This document shows positions 46,248 through 55,100 of a stretch of DNA of 58,530 nt, piece by piece (within the stretch, counting starts at the first letter, position 1; each line of letters opens with the position of its first letter). The notes under the pieces are model-generated. The model had not been told where the DNA came from. It made no database searches and worked only from the letters and a program-made list of their open reading frames with translations. Location: NCBI RefSeq assembly GCF_001613005.1, contig NZ_BDBN01000067.1:1-58530 (forward strand), given 5' to 3'. Position numbers and translations under genes: made by a program. This stretch comes from Nocardia nova NBRC 15556. GTDB lineage: Bacteria > Actinomycetota > Actinomycetes > Mycobacteriales > Mycobacteriaceae.

Positions 46248-48008
46248 ATGTTTGACCGACTCAAGCCGACACCCAAATCGACCGATCCTCTGACCACTGG
46301 AGAGCTGACTCATCGCGTGCAGGTCGCAGAGACGCGACTGGCGCACCAAGGCAATCCAGCACTTGTGGCGGCACTGTCGGAGGACGAACTGTCCGCAGAC
46401 CGATTGGTGGCCGAGCGTATCCGCGAACACGATCGCACCGAGAAGCTAGCGGCGATCGAGGTAATGAGGACCACCTCCGCGCATGTGCGCAAGGCGACTT
46501 CGGAGCTGGTACGCGCTGATGCGAGGGACCTGCTACTTGCCCGGCGCGCGTTGGCCGACCATCACCGCGAAGGGAGCCCCCACGCGCAGCTGGCCAAGCT
46601 GTACACGATCCGTAAGTGGTGTACGCGCGCGTTGGCCGGCGTCGTGATCGCCGCCATGCTGTTCAGCGCAGTCAACGTGCAGCACAACCTCGCGCCCGGC
46701 GGACCGGGTGAACCGCTGTACTGGGCGAGCTACGCCCTCGAGGCGCTCATCTCCACCGTGCTGGTCGTCTTCATGGTCTCCGGCAGCGCCGTGGCGCGGT
46801 GGGGGATCACCGAGGGAGAGGACCTCATTCGCTGGACTGAGGCACTGCTGCTGGCCGCATCGATCGGACTGAACACCTATCCGTATCTCCGCGCCGGCGA
46901 TTGGTACAACGTCGGTGTCCACTCAGTCGCGCCGATCATGATCGGTGTGGCCCTGGTTGGCCACGACGCGGTCTCTCGTCGACTGGGCCGCGCTATCGCT
47001 CTCGCGTCGGCCGAAGCACCCGCGGTCGACGATATCGCCGACCGCCTCGCCGCCCTCCATGAACTCGGCGCCACCACCACCCGGCACACCACACCAGTCC
47101 CCACCGACACCGCCCAGGCGATCGATCACACGGACATGGGGGAGTTCGAGAGCGAGTTCGCCGCAACGCGCGACGCCGACCCCGATCACACTGCGCGCAC
47201 CCCGATCGTGCGCGCGCAGGATGAGGCTGGGCCGATCGCGCGCGAGGACACCGATCGTGCCCCGATCGCGAGCGAAAACATCGATCACTCGCGAGCGGAC
47301 GAGGGCGGTGTCCCCGCTCCGAGCGCTGAAGAGGCGGCAGTCGTCGGGGCGCTCGCGCGCGCGACCGATCGCGCACCGATCGCGCGCGACGATGAGTCCG
47401 CGCGCGGCGGCGTGGCGGTTGAAACAGAGCCGATCGCGGCGGAAACCGCTGTGGTCGATCGCCCGTTGATCGCCGCGCACAGCCCTGCTGAGCTGGGAAC
47501 CGATCGCGAGTCGATCGCCGATCACGACACCGATCCCGAACCCACCGACGATGAGGCGGGCGAGTCCGCGCGCGAGGACACCGATCACGCGCGCGCGGCG
47601 GTGGTGACCCTCGTTCGTGGTGATTCCACGCGACCGCTCGCGCGCGACATCCTCAGTCGCGCGCACAGCGATCGCGCGCCGATCGCGCGCGAGGCGGCAG
47701 TCGACGGGGCGCTCGCGCGCGCGACCGATCGCGCACCGATCGCGCGGGACACTTCGTCTGCGACCGGGGTCGATCGCAGTCCGTTCGATCGCGAACTGAC
47801 TCGCGCGCAGGCGCTCAGCTACGCGCGCGCGGTGGTTGATCGCGGGCTGTCACGCCAGCCGATCGAGATGCTCGCGCGCATATACGAGTCCCGCTCACAG
47901 GGGCACACAGCCAACCACATCGGCAAGCTCGTCGAGCTTCCGCACTCGACAGTCGGCCGCGCGATCGGTGCCGCCGCCAAGGTGGCCGGCCCCCGCCCGG
48001 TGGACTGA
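46248..48008 (+). CDS. Spd-like membrane protein with repeat-rich tail
   Basis: A 586-residue protein, ATG at 46248, GAGGA upstream. Residues about 10-120 are soluble and helical, and about 124-235 hold four membrane spans (CTRALAGVVIAAMLFSAVNV, YWASYALEALISTVLVVFMV, EALLLAASIGLNTYPYL, VAPIMIGVALVGHDAV), resembling DUF2637/SpdB-like plasmid spread proteins. Residues 260-520 are an acidic/Arg repeat region with repeated ATDRAPIARD units. The C-terminal part (SYARAVVDRGLSRQPIEMLA, HTANHIGKLVELPHSTVGRA) is a helix-turn-helix. Such proteins aid plasmid spread within mycelia or recipient uptake. Repeats in the DNA (CGATCGCG) may themselves be bound. Confidence 0.7.
   Translation: MFDRLKPTPKSTDPLTTGELTHRVQVAETRLAHQGNPALVAALSEDELSADRLVAERIREHDRTEKLAAIEVMRTTSAHVRKATSELVRADARDLLLARRALADHHREGSPHAQLAKLYTIRKWCTRALAGVVIAAMLFSAVNVQHNLAPGGPGEPLYWASYALEALISTVLVVFMVSGSAVARWGITEGEDLIRWTEALLLAASIGLNTYPYLRAGDWYNVGVHSVAPIMIGVALVGHDAVSRRLGRAIALASAEAPAVDDIADRLAALHELGATTTRHTTPVPTDTAQAIDHTDMGEFESEFAATRDADPDHTARTPIVRAQDEAGPIAREDTDRAPIASENIDHSRADEGGVPAPSAEEAAVVGALARATDRAPIARDDESARGGVAVETEPIAAETAVVDRPLIAAHSPAELGTDRESIADHDTDPEPTDDEAGESAREDTDHARAAVVTLVRGDSTRPLARDILSRAHSDRAPIAREAAVDGALARATDRAPIARDTSSATGVDRSPFDRELTRAQALSYARAVVDRGLSRQPIEMLARIYESRSQGHTANHIGKLVELPHSTVGRAIGAAAKVAGPRPVD
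47150..47850 (+). repeat. CGATCGCG-rich coding repeat region
   Basis: More than ten GATCGCG-type motifs lie in about 0.7 kb, including two near-identical blocks of about 45 bp starting near 47345 and 47703 (each spelling ALARATDRAPIAR). The density is far above that of flanking coding DNA. Confidence 0.7.
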
Positions 48009-48030
48009 CGCTCAGTCGCCAGAGACGCGA

Positions 48031-48067
48031 CGAGAGCCCCGGCGATCCCTAGTCGCCGGGGCTCTCG
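48031..48067 (+). terminator. Terminator after the Spd-like gene
   Basis: Perfect 15-bp arms CGAGAGCCCCGGCGA (48031-48045) and TCGCCGGGGCTCTCG (48053-48067). Confidence 0.8.
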
Positions 48068-48229
48068 TCTGCCCAGACACTACCGGTCCGACGCGGGCCG
48101 CCAGTGCGGCCACGCCGGCTTCTGGCTGCCCTCCGCCGGCGAGGACCGGCCGCCGAATCGCGGTGTGTGGTCCCGCGTTTCGGCTTCGACGCCGGTTGTC
48201 GTGCCGCCGCGTATTCGCGATTCAGAATG

Positions 48230-48318
48230 AGTTGGAGCGAGCTAGAATTTAGGTGCACTAACGTGCACCCCGCCTCAGGTGTGGGCGGTCGCTGCGCTGG
48301 GCATGGAGGAGGCTGCGG
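48230..48318. other. Candidate oriT for the MobC/MobP relaxase
   Basis: The 310-bp gap before mobC carries no gene after its terminator. It contains the inverted repeat GGTGCAC-TAAC-GTGCACC (48252-48269), followed by CCCGCCTCAGGTGTGGGCGG up to the mobC start. Mobilisation genes usually lie beside their own oriT, and an inverted repeat upstream of a GC-rich nic region is the usual form. No nick site can be assigned. Confidence 0.5.
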
Positions 48319-48819
48319 ATGGCAGGGGAGTCGGCGGATCGCCGGTCGCGGGCCGCGCGGGAGCGGCAGGCCAACGTGGCCGGAGGCCGACCACACCGGA
48401 CGGTGGTGAAGCTGTCGGACGACGAGCAGTCCCAGCTGGCGGCCAAGGCTGCCGCGGCGGGGATGTCGGTGCCGCGACTGTTGGTGTCGGCCGCGCTGAA
48501 CCGCGAGGGTGGAGAGCCGGGGCGTGCGGCCGCGGCGGCTGCGGTGCTGGACCTGGACGAGCAGGTGCGCCGGATCGGCAACAACCTCAACCAGCTGGTG
48601 CGCTACGCCCACCAGCAGCGCGAGCTGCCCGAGGAGGTCGTCCCGGCGTTGCGGGCGGTGGTGCGTGTCTCGCTGACCCTGGACGAGCTGGCGCGGTGGG
48701 TGATGGGCAAGGCGCCAGCGGTGTCGGCCGCGGTGCTCGACGGTGTGGATCTGGACGTGGAGCTGCCGCCCGACGATGACGGCGGTGCCAGTTCGTGGGC
48801 GAGCCAGATCGACGGGTGA
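48319..48819 (+). CDS. MobC-type mobilisation accessory protein
   Basis: A 166-residue protein; ATG at 48319 after GGAGGAGGCTGCGG. Residues 28-55 (TVVKLSDDEQSQLAAKAAAA, GMSVPRLLVSAAL) are RHH-like. Residues 80-110 (VRRIGNNLNQLVRYAHQQRE) match the conserved MobC core (L-x-x-I-G-x-N-L-N-Q). It binds oriT DNA and helps the relaxase nick. It ends 7 bp before the relaxase gene. Confidence 0.88.
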   Translation: MAGESADRRSRAARERQANVAGGRPHRTVVKLSDDEQSQLAAKAAAAGMSVPRLLVSAALNREGGEPGRAAAAAAVLDLDEQVRRIGNNLNQLVRYAHQQRELPEEVVPALRAVVRVSLTLDELARWVMGKAPAVSAAVLDGVDLDVELPPDDDGGASSWASQIDG

Positions 48820-48826
48820 TCCGGCG

Positions 48827-50563
48827 ATGATCCCGAACGTGGTCAAGGGCTCCGACATCAAACGGCTGCTCTGGTACTTGGCTGGGCCGGGCCGGTCGAA
48901 TGAGCACACGAACCCGCGCGTGATCGCCGGGGATGTGGTGTCGATGGCGGTGTTCGGGGGCGCGATCGATCAGCGGCGGGCGTGGGAGCTGGGGGCGTTG
49001 CTGGACTCGCCGCGCCAGACTCTGCTGCGCGGTGAGCCGGTGCTGGCGACGTCGTACAAGCAAGCCCGGCAGCTGATGAAGGAGGGGATGTCGCGGGCCG
49101 CTGCATACGAGGCGGCGACGAAGGATGAGAACACCTGGCATTGTTCGTTGGCGATCGGCCGCGACGAGGGGGAGCTGTCGATGGAGAAGTGGGCGGCGAT
49201 TGCGACCGACTTCATGCGGGAGATGGGATTCATCGACCGCGACGACGGCGCCCCGGACGTGCGGTGGACGGTGGTGCATCACGGGCTGAGCAAGAACGGC
49301 AACGACCATGTCCACATCGCGATGCCGGTGGTCCGTCCGGACGGGTCGCTGGCCGATGTGTTTCGCGACCAGCCGCGCTCGCAGGCGGTGGCGCGGGTGT
49401 TGGAGGAGCGGTACGGGCTGCGGGTGCTCTATAGCCGCGAGCACGGCGATACCGAGGTGGCGACCAAACCCGCTGAGCGGGGACGCGCTGAGAGGGTCGG
49501 TGCTCCGGAGACCGATCGGGAGGCGCTGCGCCGGCGGGTGCGTGGCGCGGCGGCGGCAGCGGAGTCGGAGGCCGAGTGGCTGCGGCTGCTGCACGAGGAG
49601 GGCATCATCGTGGCCCCGTATTGGAGTGCGGGCGGGATGGACGAAGTCACTGGCTACTCGGTGCAATTGCCGGCGCAGCGCAATTTGACGACCGACAAGT
49701 GGGAGAGGTCGATTCGCTACGGCGGTGGTCGACTCGGCAGGGACATGACGCTGGCTGCGATTCGGTCGTGGGCGCCGTGGGATCAGTCGGTATCGGCCCG
49801 GGAGGAGGCGCTGGCCGAGTGGCGGCGCATCACGGTCGGCTCGGGGGCGCGGCCGAAGGCGGTGGATCCGGTTTCGGAGAAGGAGGCGATCGAGGAGCTG
49901 CGGCAGTGGAGCGACGTGGTCTCCCGGATCCCGGTCACCGATCGCGCCGGGTGGGCGCAGGTGGCCTCCCAGACGTCTGGGTTGTTCGCTGCGGCGTCGT
50001 CGCGGACCGAACGCAAACCCGGGCCGCTGGACCGGTTGTCGCGGCAATTGGCTCGTGCGGGCCGGATCCCGGCCCGCGAACGGCGCCGCCACGCCGGCAC
50101 CGAGAAGGAGAACATCCGGTCGGTGGCGCGCATGTTGTGGGCGGCCTCGAATCCGGAAGCTGCCGGTCTCGCGCTGATCTACGCGCTGACCGAGCTGATG
50201 ATGACCGTGCAGGCGAGCCTGGACACGGCCGGCCGGGCGGCGGCCGCGGCCGCGATGGCCAGCGAAGCGCGTCGAGCGCTGACCGAGATCCACATGCGCC
50301 GTGACGGGATTGACCCGTCCCAGCCCTTTGACAAGACCGAAGGCTCCCCGGCCTGGGCTGCCGCCATGCGGTCCTCGGCGGTCGTCGACAGGATCGACCG
50401 GAACGAGGTCGAGAACCGGATCCGGATCGCGCGTGTGCGGCGAGCGACACACCCTGCTCAACCCGAACGGGGGGCCCGCCCGACGTGGCAACAGCCATCC
50501 TCGCCACAGCGTCCTCGGCGAGGTCCCCAGGAGCGCGGCCGCGACGGCGGCCTCGAGCGGTAG
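48827..50563 (+). CDS. MobP-type relaxase
   Basis: A 578-residue relaxase from the ATG at 48827. The relaxase domain lies in residues 1-200, with the metal-binding His triad in VVHHGLSKNGNDHVHIAM (H151/H152, H161, H163; the usual HxDxxxDHxHI pattern). The C-terminus is Arg/Pro-rich and disordered. It would nick oriT covalently and pilot the strand. Beside it is MobC, 3' is an unknown pair. A second, unrelated relaxase (MobF TraA) is encoded 1.6 kb downstream on the other strand, so the plasmid carries two mobilisation specificities. Confidence 0.87.
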   Translation: MIPNVVKGSDIKRLLWYLAGPGRSNEHTNPRVIAGDVVSMAVFGGAIDQRRAWELGALLDSPRQTLLRGEPVLATSYKQARQLMKEGMSRAAAYEAATKDENTWHCSLAIGRDEGELSMEKWAAIATDFMREMGFIDRDDGAPDVRWTVVHHGLSKNGNDHVHIAMPVVRPDGSLADVFRDQPRSQAVARVLEERYGLRVLYSREHGDTEVATKPAERGRAERVGAPETDREALRRRVRGAAAAAESEAEWLRLLHEEGIIVAPYWSAGGMDEVTGYSVQLPAQRNLTTDKWERSIRYGGGRLGRDMTLAAIRSWAPWDQSVSAREEALAEWRRITVGSGARPKAVDPVSEKEAIEELRQWSDVVSRIPVTDRAGWAQVASQTSGLFAAASSRTERKPGPLDRLSRQLARAGRIPARERRRHAGTEKENIRSVARMLWAASNPEAAGLALIYALTELMMTVQASLDTAGRAAAAAAMASEARRALTEIHMRRDGIDPSQPFDKTEGSPAWAAAMRSSAVVDRIDRNEVENRIRIARVRRATHPAQPERGARPTWQQPSSPQRPRRGPQERGRDGGLER

Positions 50564-50640
50564 AGGCGCTGCCGCGGCTCCCCCCAGCCGCAGAGGAAAG
50601 TACCGGCTGCTCGCGATGCGGCGTGCCACGATGTCAGACC

Positions 50641-50883
50641 ATGAAGATCAATGTTCCGCCAGAGATTTTCGGCGGAAACCCCGCTGGCCTCATGGATCGC
50701 CTTGGTCTACATGTGGACCGGGCTCCCTCGTCGTCGGACGAGCTTTGGGAAGTGTCAGCGAATCCGACCGATCTCATCGACGCCAAGACCCTCCATGGGC
50801 CAGGTCTCAAGCGCAGCCGATTTGATCTATGCACCCCGCCCACTCCCAACGTACCGGGGGGGGGATGTCAGCTGACCTGGTAA
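50641..50883 (+). CDS. Unknown protein ending at a G9 tract (80 aa)
   Basis: ATG at 50641; product begins MKINVPPEIFGGNPAGLMDR. It reads through nine G's (50856-50864) and stops 20 bp later, overlapping the next gene by 19 bp in another frame. With one extra G the frame would continue directly into the downstream 410-residue protein. It may therefore be the N-terminal part of a split or phase-variable gene. No family recognised. Confidence 0.5.
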   Translation: MKINVPPEIFGGNPAGLMDRLGLHVDRAPSSSDELWEVSANPTDLIDAKTLHGPGLKRSRFDLCTPPTPNVPGGGCQLTW

Positions 50884-52097
50884 ACGTTTTCAAGCAGCAC
50901 GCTGCAGCGCTTGACGCAACCCCCACGCTTCCATCCCGGTTTGACCGAATCATCCAGACGCTGATGGCAGTCGGTGATCATGACGTCCCCCAAGCGATCA
51001 AATGGGGAAGCGACACGCTCGCAGGCCTTTCGCTGACACACGCTGATGAATCGTCCGAGCCGTTGTTTCCAAACCAGTCGGTCCACGACATTCGCCTGAA
51101 GAGCGTCGTCTACAGCTGGACGAAACTTCCGCAGGTTCTATTCCGGCTTCGCCACAGCACTGTTCCGGAGCTGGTCGAGAGTTCGGAAAAGGATCCAGAC
51201 AAGCTCCCGTTCCAGTCGTCCGCTGCGCTCCTGGAGGGGCCGGTTTTCGGCGGGCTCTACTTCGCGCCGCTTCTCGGCAACCTTTTTCCCAACATGTGGG
51301 GCTTCGGCGCGGCGCGGGTCGAGCAAATCGTCATCTACACGTTTGGCCGACAGATCGGTGGGCGAGGTCTGGGTGCCAGCCGTGACGCTATCGACTCACT
51401 GCGGTCTCTGATCCACCATTCCCCTGCTCAAGACTTTGACGTGGACTATCTCGACGACTCGTCCTTGCACAAGGCCACGTATTCGGACGCGGTCGATTGG
51501 TGGGCCGGGAGGATCAATGACACGTTGCGCGACATCTACGCCCCGACAACTTATGTCAACAGCCATGGTTTCTACGTTCCTGAGGCTCATCAGCGGTGGA
51601 TGTTGAACCTCGAACAGCTTCTGACCCGCATCAGCGCGATCACTCGTCATCCTGGTGATGGGGCCGCGCAACTGATGCTCATGTTCCCCGCGATGGACAT
51701 CCTCGCAGACAGCTTCCTCGGCAGTAACGGCATCGGTCAGCTCATGAGTCCTAAGAGAATCCAGAAGCGGATCACCGCAATCGAGGAGCGTGTACCTGAA
51801 CGCATCAAACCACTGATCATGGCACCGGCCTACCGTGCGCTGAATGCTGCCATCCAGGTCTCCGACGGGTTCTTCGTTCCCAGCCCGGATCCCGAAACGA
51901 CTACTGAATCCCGGCTCCTGAACCTGTGGAATGCGCGGCGAAACACCACTCATGGTTTCAACAGCAATGCTGAGATCCTCTCCGAGCACAGCGGACGGTT
52001 GCCAGCTGATATCGCCCTGGTCCCGATGGTGTACCTACTTGACCTACTGACCGACAGGAAGCGCCTCGTCGAACGGATACAGCGCATGTGTCAGTAG
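50865..52097 (+). CDS. Unknown 410-aa protein after the G9 tract
   Basis: ATG at 50865 comes directly after GGGGGGGGG, which can also act as a ribosome site. The protein is soluble and helical (ALLEGPVFGGLYFAPLLGNL, then VDWWAGRINDTLRDIYAPTT and LWNARRNTTHGFNSNAEILS) and shows no motif I know. Lower GC than the flanking transfer genes suggests separate origin. It is followed by a hairpin before the converging traA gene. The frame may in fact begin at 50641. Confidence 0.65.
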   Translation: MSADLVNVFKQHAAALDATPTLPSRFDRIIQTLMAVGDHDVPQAIKWGSDTLAGLSLTHADESSEPLFPNQSVHDIRLKSVVYSWTKLPQVLFRLRHSTVPELVESSEKDPDKLPFQSSAALLEGPVFGGLYFAPLLGNLFPNMWGFGAARVEQIVIYTFGRQIGGRGLGASRDAIDSLRSLIHHSPAQDFDVDYLDDSSLHKATYSDAVDWWAGRINDTLRDIYAPTTYVNSHGFYVPEAHQRWMLNLEQLLTRISAITRHPGDGAAQLMLMFPAMDILADSFLGSNGIGQLMSPKRIQKRITAIEERVPERIKPLIMAPAYRALNAAIQVSDGFFVPSPDPETTTESRLLNLWNARRNTTHGFNSNAEILSEHSGRLPADIALVPMVYLLDLLTDRKRLVERIQRMCQ

Positions 52098-52130
52098 CCG
52101 CCTGCACCGGCCATCTGCATGGGGCGGCAA

Positions 52131-52151
52131 GGCTCCCCGTTGAGGGGAGCC
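52131..52151. terminator. Terminator between the unknown gene and traA
   Basis: GGCTCCCC-GTTGA-GGGGAGCC, between convergent genes. Confidence 0.7.
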
Positions 52152-52180
52152 GCGGCAGCGCTTCGGAACTGGGGAACGGT

Positions 52181-55100
52181 CTACACGTCCAGCCCGTGAT
52201 CGTGGCTGGTGTCGTGGTTCATGCCGAGGTACCGCGATCGGGTGGCGTCGTCCATGGGGTCGACACCACTGTGCTGCTCGGGTTGTGCTGGTTCTTCCCC
52301 ATAGAGTTCGGTGCGGGCGCGGTTTTCGAGGTCACGCTGCGTCGGGGTGAGCGATTCTCGGCGGGCGGTTTCGGCGTCGATCTCGGTGAGGTCGTCAGCG
52401 AGTTGTTGGCGCTGTTGCTGGTATTCGCTCATGTCCTGGTCGAACTCGCGGTCGCGTTGTGCGGCGTCGGCGATTCGGCGGGCGTGGTCGCCGGTGTCGG
52501 TGGCGCGGGCGAGGATGTCGTCCCATCCGTGCTCGGGGCCGGCGGCGAGCACGGCGTCGATTTTCACGAGCCGGGCGGCCTCGCGCGCAGCGGTTGCCGC
52601 GTCGCGGGTGTCGTTGCAGGCCTGGCGTAGTGCGGTGAGGCGGGCTTCGTGTTCGGCGCGGATGCGGTCGGCGTCTTCGCCGAACGGTTTCCACCACGGG
52701 ACCGACACGGTTGTGCCGCGTTCGGTGCTCCAGTCCTGTTCGGCTTTTCGTGCTGCTATTTCCGCGTCACGGGCGGCGACGCGTTTGTCGCGGACGGCGT
52801 TGATAGCGGCAGCTTGTTCGGCGAGGCGGGCGGTTTCGGCATGCGCCCGGTCGACGTGGCTGCCGTGCTGATAGCGGTCGTTGTACTCGCCCCACAGTCG
52901 TGGCGCGTCCTCGATCAGTGAATAGCTGAGCCGGTTGCGGCGGTGGGTCGCTGCGCGTTCGAGTCGCCCGTCGTGGAGGCGGCGCCACGGGTCGGCGGCG
53001 ATCTCGGCTTTCACCCGCGCGTAGTCGTCGTGGCCACGCACGGCGGGATCGAGGTGTTCGGTGAGTCGCCACCGCAGCGCGGCGGCGGGCTGCTCATCGG
53101 GTAGCGGGCGCGCCATCGCGGCGCGGGCGGTCTGGTCGACGTCGACCCCGGCCGCGTGCGCGATGTCCAGGCGTTCGGCCAGCACCGGCCAATACGGGTC
53201 ACGGGGAAGGCGTTCGTCGAGTTCGCCGGCCACCGTCGCCCAGCGTCGGGCCGGGCCGTCGAGGTCGCCCACGGCGGCGGCGACGTCACGCGAAAGGTCC
53301 TGCTGGGTACGGCGTTCGACGACGGGGTAGCGGTCGGGCCCGGTAGGTCGCCGGTCGTGGTCGGGCACGTGCTGGGCGGCCCGCCACACCGCAAGGTCGG
53401 CGACCAGGTCGCGGTCGGCCGCCAGCAGCGGTTGTGCCCACCTCGGCGCCGAATCGGCATCCCACGCTGTGGCGGTGGCGCGGATGTCGGTGGCGGCCTG
53501 GTGGATCGCGTCGTAGACCTCACGCAGGTGCGTAGCCTCCGGCGTATCGGCGAGGGCGTCGGGTGCGGCGGGGATCCAGGCGAGCGGTCCGCCGGCTGGA
53601 TCGGGTTGGTGGCCGGTGGGGTCGAGTCGCCAGTCCAGCACGGCGGCGATGTCGTCGGCGGTGCCGAGCTCGCGGGCGGCGGCCGCGGCGGCGAGTTCGC
53701 CGATGGGGTCGCGTCCGGCGACGGCGATCAGGGCCAGGTGCTGGCGCAGCACCGGCCACGCGTCGGCGTCGGTCACTCCGGGCGCGATCTGCTCTGCGGC
53801 GGTGGTGATTTCGGCGATCCTGTCGGGGCCGAGGTGGAATTCGGTGACGGCGCCGAGGGCGTCGATGTAGGAATCGACCACACCGGCGAGCTGACGACGG
53901 GGATCGGCGGCGTCGCGGGCGGCGGTCGCGGCGCTGGTTTGGGTGCCGTCGCGACCGAGGATGTCGGTCAGCAGATCCACCGCGGTCGGCGGGTGGATCG
54001 CGTCGTAGGTGTAGCCGAAGTGCTCATCGCCGCTGCCCGCGGTGCCGAGGTAGGCGTACGCGCCAGCGCGGGCGCGGGTCATCGCGACATACAGCTGGGC
54101 GCGGTGCTCGCGACCGGTGAGCACGGTGTGGCTGGTGTCCACCGTGAGGCCCTGGCTGGAATCGATGGTTCCCGCATAGCCGAGGGTGGTGTGGGCGGTC
54201 ACGTAGTCGGCGGGCAGGGTGACCCGGCGTCCGGATCCGATGTGGGCGGCGGTGATCCGGCCGTCGGGATGGACTTCCCGCACGGTCCATCGGTACCCGT
54301 TGCGGACGTGGTCGGTGGTGCTGATGCGGAGTCGGTAGTGGTTGCGGCGGGTGGTGATCACGTCGCCGGCCGACGCCGAGAGTCCGTCCGAGAGCGTCAC
54401 TTCCGGCCCGGTCCGGCGTTCGGCGGTGATCCGGTCGACGCGGGCGCGGGCGTTGAGGGCGCGGACCATGTCGCGGGTCGGGGCCAGCAGCACCGAATCG
54501 AGTCCGGTGGCGGTATCGGCGGCCCACGCTTGGTAGGCGCGTTCGGCGACGTCGCCGAGGACGCCGACCTGCACGCGGGAGTGGTCGATGTAGTAGCCGA
54601 TCGCGGCCTGATCACCCTCCCGGAGGGCGAGGGAGGCAGCGGATTCGGCCGGGTCGGCGAATCGCATCACCTGGGTGAGCTCGGTCGCGCCGGCGGTGTC
54701 GATGATGTCGCGGATAACGCCACCGGCGGCGACGGAGGACAGCTGGTGATCGTCGCCGATCGCGCGGATCGTCGCACCATGCTCGGCGAGCCAGACAATG
54801 GCTTTGTCGAGGGTGAGGGTGCCGGTTTTGGCGATCTCGTCGATCACGACCAGCGTGGTCGGGCCGATCGCGGTGGCCCATTCCGGGATGTCGGTGATGT
54901 CGGTGCCGGCGAGGTATCGGTCGACGTGGGTGGCGAGCATGTCGACGGTGGCGGTGGTCGCGCCGGTGTCGGCGTGCAGCTGCGCGGCCGCCGATCCGGT
55001 CGGCGCCAAACCCAGGACCTTGCCGCCCTGGCTGGTCCAGGCATCGACGAGTACCCGCATCGCGGTGGTCTTGCCGGTCCCGGCCGGGGCGACCGCGACC

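Noticed and set aside
47150..47850. Repeat region as a CRISPR array
   Set aside because: Repeats are irregularly spaced, in frame and translated as ATDRAPIARD units; no unique spacers and no cas genes.
48587..50629. 680-codon minus-strand frame opposite the MobP relaxase
   Set aside because: Antisense shadow of a clear relaxase; His/Arg/Pro-rich.
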